DNA from: Glandiceps talaboti
Taxonomy: Eukaryota; Hemichordata; Enteropneusta; Spengelidae
Assembly: GCF_964340395.1 (NCBI RefSeq)
Contig: NC_135565.1
Span: forward strand, 2,876,642-2,940,641
Length of the DNA: 64,000 bases
Reading direction: 5' to 3'
Shown here piece by piece: positions 61,169 through 64,000 of this stretch. A program made the translations under genes and the position numbers. The notes below the pieces were generated by a model. The model saw only the letters and a program-made list of their open reading frames with translations, was not told the origin of the DNA and did not search any database. The stretch's first letter is position 1. Each line of letters begins with the position of its first letter.

Positions 61169-63133
61169 TCACTTATGGGTGAATGTACACCCTGAACAGT
61201 ATTGAAATTACCTATGGGTGAATGTACACCCTGAACAGTATTGAAATCATCTATGGGTGAATGTACACCCTAAACAGTATTGAATTACCTATGGGTGAAT
61301 GTACACCTTGAACAGTATTGAAATCACCTGTGGGTGAATGTACACCCTGAACAGTATTGAAATTACCTATGGGTGAATGTACACCCTAAACAGTATTGAA
61401 ATTACCTATGGGTGAATGTACACCCTGAACAGTATTGAAATTACCTATGGGTGAATGTACACCCTGAACAGTATTGAAATTACCTATGGGTGAATGTACA
61501 CCCTGAACAGTATTGAAATCATCTATGGGTGAATGTACACCCTAAACAGTATTGAATTACCTATGGGTGAATGTACACCCTAAACAGTATTGAATTACCT
61601 ATGGGTGAATGTACACCTTGAACAGTATTGAAATCACCTGTGGGTGAATGTACACCCTGAACAGTATTGAAATTACCTATGGGTGAATGTACACCCTAAA
61701 CAGTATTGAAATTACCTATGGGTGAATGTACACCCTGAACAGTATTGAAATTACCTATGGGTGAATGTACACCCTGAACAGTATTGAAATTACCTATGGG
61801 TGAATGTACACCTTGAACAGTATTAAAATTACCTGTGGGTGAATGTACACCCTGAACAGTATTGAAATTACCTATGGGTGAATGTACACCCTGAACAGTA
61901 TTGAAATTACCTATGGGTGAATGTACACCTTGAACAGTATTGAACTCACCTGTGGGTGAATGTACACCCTGAACAGTATTGAAATTACCTATGGGTGAAT
62001 GTACACCTTGAACAGTATTAAAATTACCTATGGGTGAATGTACACCCTGAACAGTATTGAAATCACCTATGGGTGAATGTACACCTTGAACAACATTGAA
62101 ATTACCTATGGGTGAATGTACACCTTGAACAGTATTAAAATTACCTATGGGTGAATGTACACCCTGAACAGTATTGAAATCACCTATGGGTGAATGTACA
62201 CCCTGAACAGTATTGAAATTACCTGTGGGTGAATGTACACCCTGAACAGTATTGAAATTACCTATGGGTGAATGTACACCCTGAACAGTATTGAAATCAC
62301 CTATGGGTGAATGTACACCCTGAACAGTATTGAAATTACCTGTGGGTGAATGTACACCCTGAACAGTATTGAAATTACCTATGGGTAAATGTACACCCTG
62401 AACAGTATTGAAATCACCTATGGGTGAATGTACACCCTGAACAGTATTGAAATCACCTATGGGTGAATGTACACCCTGAACAGTATTGAAATTACCTATG
62501 GGTGAATGTACACCTTGAACAACATTAAATCACTTGTGGGTGAATGTACACCCTGAACAGTATTGACATCACCTATGGGTGAATGTACACCCTGAACAGT
62601 ATTGAAATTACCTATGGGTGAATGTACACCCTGAACAGTATTGAAATTACCTATGGGTGAATGTACACCTTGAACAGTATTAAAATTACCTATGGGTGAA
62701 TGTACACCCTGAACAGTATTGAAATCACCTATGGGTGAATGTACACCCTGAACAGTATTGAAATTACCTATGGGTGAATGTACACCCTGAACAGTATTGA
62801 AATCACCTATGGGTGAATGTACACCCTGAACAGTATTGAAATCACCTATGGGTGAATGTACACCCTGAACAGTATTGAAATTACCTATGGGTGAATGTAC
62901 ACCTTGAACAGTATTGAAATTACCTATGGGTGAATGTACACCCTGAACAGTATTGAAATCACCTATGGGTGAATGTACACCGTGAACAGTATTGAAATTA
63001 CCTATGGGTGAATGTACACCCTGAACAGTATTGAAATCACCTGTGGGTGAATGTACACCCTAAACATGAACAACATTAAATCACTTGTGGGTGAATGTAC
63101 ACCCTGAACAACATTAAATCACCTGTGAGTAAA
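61169..63133 (+). repeat. 39-bp minisatellite, about 50 copies
   Basis: The unit is ACCTATGGGTGAATGTACAC, CCTGAACAGTATTGAAATT. Variants are CACC for TACC, CTTG for CCTG, TGTGGG for TATGGG, and AACATTAAAT near the right edge. Each unit has a GGGTG-AATGTA-CACCC stem. Although 39 is a multiple of three, stops fall in the unit and no frame stays open. It abuts the 54-bp array without a spacer. Confidence 0.97.
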
Positions 63134-64000
63134 TTTATTTATACAGCTGTGCATATAATATAGTACAATAAATTAAATTAAATTGAGTTTTGCGTCCGCA
63201 CCCTAAACCAGCGCCCCAACGCTATCAACATTTCAACTTGTTAGTACTACATATAGATAAATGGACCTCTGATTAACATGTACAGGCTCTCATTATTGGA
63301 AATTGAATGGATTGTTGCTTGTCTGATCGAATACTCCATTTTCAAATAACTAATAGGGTTTTAAAACTTTGTTTTCTTTGTGTTTGTATATAATAATAAT
63401 AATCATGTTGATCATATTTTATTAGTAAAGTCTGGATAGATCTAAGAACATTAAGGCCACATGTAGCCAAATTGTTTAAAATTGGTCATATTAAAGTAAA
63501 TATGTTGACAAATGAAGGTAAGTTTAAAAGTCTGCCAAAACATGGGTTTCAATGAGCTTTACTTGTTTTGATTAAATCTAATTTGAAATTGTAGGCAGTA
63601 CGTGTTACATTTCTTTAATCCGGTCTAAAAGTGCATTCGACCAACTAGATATGATTGAACATTAATCAAAATGGCGTAATATAAACCAGTTAGAAAAAAT
63701 TACTTGGATATTTGCATTTATAAAAGGACTAAAATGCGCTTATGTTTGAAAGATTTAAAAGCAAATTTACGGTGAATTGGATTTTATGTTACACTAAATG
63801 GTCAAGAATGATTATTTCAATGGCTGATTGTGTAAGTGACAATCAAACTACATATTATAACACTTAGACTGTCTGTACCCCATCATATTATAACACTTAG
63901 ACTGTCTGTACCCCCCCCCCCCTCTTTGCCGTATTATCATCATGTACATATCTGTGATTTCAGCATGCGAATGTAAGGTAGTCCCCATAAACAGTTGGAA
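63134..64000. other. AT-rich right end of window, no gene recognised
   Basis: No open frame of note. A two-copy repeat, CATATTATAACACTTAGACT then GTCTGTACCCC, lies at about 63851-63884 and 63885-63916, the second ending in a C-tract of about 13. Confidence 0.45.
63851..63920 (+). repeat. Two-copy 34-bp tandem repeat ending in a C-tract
   Basis: ATATTATAACACTTAGACTG followed by TCTGTACCCC occurs twice in a row. The second copy runs into a poly-C tract. Confidence 0.75.

Overview
This window looks like AT-rich, gene-poor nuclear DNA from an invertebrate animal. There is no operon-like packing. Microsatellites are abundant, mostly TATG/ATGT, GACA, GATA, GA and TA types. Seven sizeable minisatellite arrays are present, together with decayed remains of typically metazoan mobile elements: a Penelope-like GIY-YIG fragment, a LINE-like poly(A) tail, a CXC-domain ORF remnant and Harbinger-like inverted-repeat elements. 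I cannot name the species. A marine invertebrate genome such as a mollusc, hemichordate, brachiopod or cephalochordate is an inference only.

No intact, convincing host gene was found. Most long open frames are frames that stay open through repeats. Layout: 1-8.5 kb, largely unique AT-rich DNA with a (GAAT)n tract and small duplications. 8.5-15.04 kb, a very large array of a 53-bp unit (about 123 copies) with visible higher-order duplications, interrupted at its right edge by a LINE-like 3' tail and resuming as degenerate copies to 15.6 kb. 16.3-18.5 kb, TA/TG/ATGT microsatellites and a 665-bp G-tract inverted-repeat element. 18.8-19.03 kb, a decayed 47-bp tandem repeat. About 20.6 kb, a solitary end of the same G-tract family. 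24.3-25.0 kb, a 37/39-bp minisatellite open in frame on both strands. 25.46-25.72 kb, a compound tetranucleotide tract. 28.8-29.5 kb, a short GC-rich hairpin with YY1-like sites and a frameshifted CXC-domain pseudogene. 29.85-30.2 kb, CTGTA pentanucleotides. 30.3-32.9 kb, a 48-bp array. 36.2-39.7 kb, an interval bounded by 21-bp inverted repeats. 41.6-44.3 kb, a 64-bp array. 49.35-51.58 kb, a 29-bp array. 53.3-54.0 kb, a truncated Penelope-like fragment. 54.15-58.05 kb, a candidate 3.9-kb Harbinger-like element with near-perfect 26-bp terminal inverted repeats, an internal 161-bp near-perfect palindrome and an exon-like sequence carrying a stop. 60.0-63.13 kb, GA and CT tracts followed by directly joined 54-bp and 39-bp arrays.

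Together the seven main arrays fill roughly 17 kb, about a quarter of the window. The interesting content is therefore structural: array growth and homogenisation, mobile elements inserted into or beside arrays, a G-rich-ended element family with a shared terminal signature and TTA flanks, and several inverted repeats able to form hairpins.
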